Below are positions 6,062 through 6,840 of a DNA stretch of 6,840 nucleotides, in pieces. The translations under genes were made by a program, and so were the position numbers. Under the pieces are notes generated by a model, which worked only from the letters and a program-made list of their open reading frames with translations, had not been told where the DNA came from and did no database searches. Origin of the DNA: Clostridiales bacterium (GTDB lineage: Bacteria; Bacillota; Clostridia; UBA8921). The DNA lies in assembly GCA_003535395.1 (NCBI GenBank), contig DOHE01000032.1, positions 1 to 6,840 on the forward strand. Reading direction: 5' to 3'. Each line of letters opens with the position of its first letter. Position 1 is the first letter of the stretch.

Positions 6062-6840
6062 TCCGGGTGCTCTATCTGCTCAACCATGCGGGGAAAGCCG
6101 GCACAGAGGCCTATGTGCTGTCTCTGGCGGACAGGCTGTCCGGCAGGATCGATCCCTTCCTGGTTTACAACGAGGAAGGCCTGCTGGTGCAGCAGCTCAA
6201 GGACCGGGGCATTCCCGCGTACCGGCTTAGTATGCGGCACCCGTATGACCTGCCGGCGGCCTTCCGCCTGGCGGCACTTTGCAGGCGGCTGAATATCCAC
6301 ATCATCCATGCACAGTACCTGCGTGAGAATTATATCGCCCTGCTGTCCCGGCTGCTGCGTCCGCGCACCCGGGTGATCTATACCAACCACTTCATCCTGG
6401 ATAATAACCCGCTGCTTCGCATCTCCAATCGCCTGCTGTCCCGGCTTCAGGCCCAGGTGATCGCTGTGTGCGATCCCGGCCGCGACAGGATGATTCGAAA
6501 CGGAGTGGATCCGCGACGCATCCGCGTCATCCACAACGGCGTGGATCCCGCTTACTGGGGGACCCGGGGTCCATCCAGCCTGCGAAAGGAATTCGGCATT
6601 CCAGATGATGCCATGCTGTTGCTGTGCGGATCCCGTTTTGCCTATGATAAGGGGCATGAGTACCTGATTTCCGCCATTGCACTTCTAAAGAACCTGGCGC
6701 CGTGTCCCTTCCGTTTCATCCTGGCCAACGATGGGCCTTTCTGGGAAGACAGGAAAAAACAGGCAGCGGAGCTGGGGCTTATGGACACAGTGGTCTTCAC
6801 AGGGCCCCGGAAGGATATCAAAAATCTGTACGACGGATGT
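6058..6840 (+). CDS. GT4-family glycosyltransferase, C-terminus cut by the window edge
   Basis: Retaining, GT-B fold glycosyltransferase that would transfer a sugar from a nucleotide-sugar donor to a lipid-linked or growing glycan at the inner face of the membrane. The 261 codons seen are open to the last base. The N-terminal acceptor-side domain starts [20 protein letters not shown], with the usual strand and glycine-rich loop and the G-x-E-x-Y arrangement of GT4 enzymes, and contains [15 protein letters not shown] (82-96). The linker [11 protein letters not shown] (157-167) and the start of the donor-binding domain, [16 protein letters not shown] (191-206), are standard for the GT1/GT4 Pfam pair. 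[11 protein letters not shown] (221-231) occupies the place of the common GDGP loop. The remaining 100 or so residues, including the usual E-x7-E donor motif, lie past the window. The start overlaps the acetyltransferase stop as ATGA. Sugar specificity is unknown. Confidence 0.87.
   Translation, partial: MIRVLYLLNHAGKAGTEAYVLSLADRLSGRIDPFLVYNEEGLLVQQLKDRGIPAYRLSMRHPYDLPAAFRLAALCRRLNIHIIHAQYLRENYIALLSRLLRPRTRVIYTNHFILDNNPLLRISNRLLSRLQAQVIAVCDPGRDRMIRNGVDPRRIRVIHNGVDPAYWGTRGPSSLRKEFGIPDDAMLLLCGSRFAYDKGHEYLISAIALLKNLAPCPFRFILANDGPFWEDRKKQAAELGLMDTVVFTGPRKDIKNLYDGC

Noticed and set aside
5995..6657. 220-codon open frame on the minus strand
   Set aside because: It is antisense to the acetyltransferase end and the glycosyltransferase, both of which have clear family motifs and ribosome binding sites. 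The antisense product resembles nothing known to me.

Overview
The window looks like chromosomal DNA of a fairly GC-rich, endospore-forming anaerobic Firmicute (Clostridia or a similar lineage). The reasons are an Ech-type energy-converting hydrogenase module, a SpoVB-like flippase preceded by a sequence close to the sporulation sigma-E consensus, and strong purine-rich Shine-Dalgarno sites. The lineage is inferred; no rRNA or other phylogenetic marker is present. All supported genes are on the + strand.

Region 1 (1-1427) is the tail of an energy-converting hydrogenase operon. It holds a large catalytic-subunit homologue (EchE/CooH/NuoD superfamily), whose frame is open to the left edge, and then a two-cluster ferredoxin subunit (EchF-like) three bases downstream. 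The membrane and small subunits would be expected upstream, outside the window. The large subunit keeps all four putative metal-binding cysteines, but its active-site motifs differ from the usual pattern: Tyr replaces the L1 His, Gly-Ile replaces the Asp-Pro of L2, and there is no C-terminal extension.

Region 2 (1428-3067) has a 113-bp spacer with a good sigma-E-like promoter, then a SpoVB-family lipid-linked-sugar flippase. Region 3 (3068-3244) is a 177-bp spacer with a C-rich, A-poor tract that may be a Rho-type termination region, followed by a candidate housekeeping promoter.

Region 4 (3245-6840, running off the right edge) is a compact surface-polysaccharide operon of four genes: hexapeptide acyltransferase, MurJ-like flippase, second hexapeptide acyltransferase, and GT4 glycosyltransferase. 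Every junction is a 4-base stop/start overlap, which suggests translational coupling. The first acyltransferase is split by an apparent -1 frameshift at a run of seven A residues. Its left-handed beta-helix repeat continues cleanly when the frame is restored, so it is a sequencing error, a recent pseudogene, or a slippage-expressed gene. The likely pathway is that the glycosyltransferase builds a lipid-linked glycan, the acyltransferases decorate it with acetyl or similar groups, and the MurJ-like protein moves it across the membrane. The MurJ-like protein has lost several residues typical of lipid II flippases, so a non-peptidoglycan substrate is plausible.

No tRNA, rRNA, CRISPR array, insertion sequence or clear intrinsic terminator was seen.
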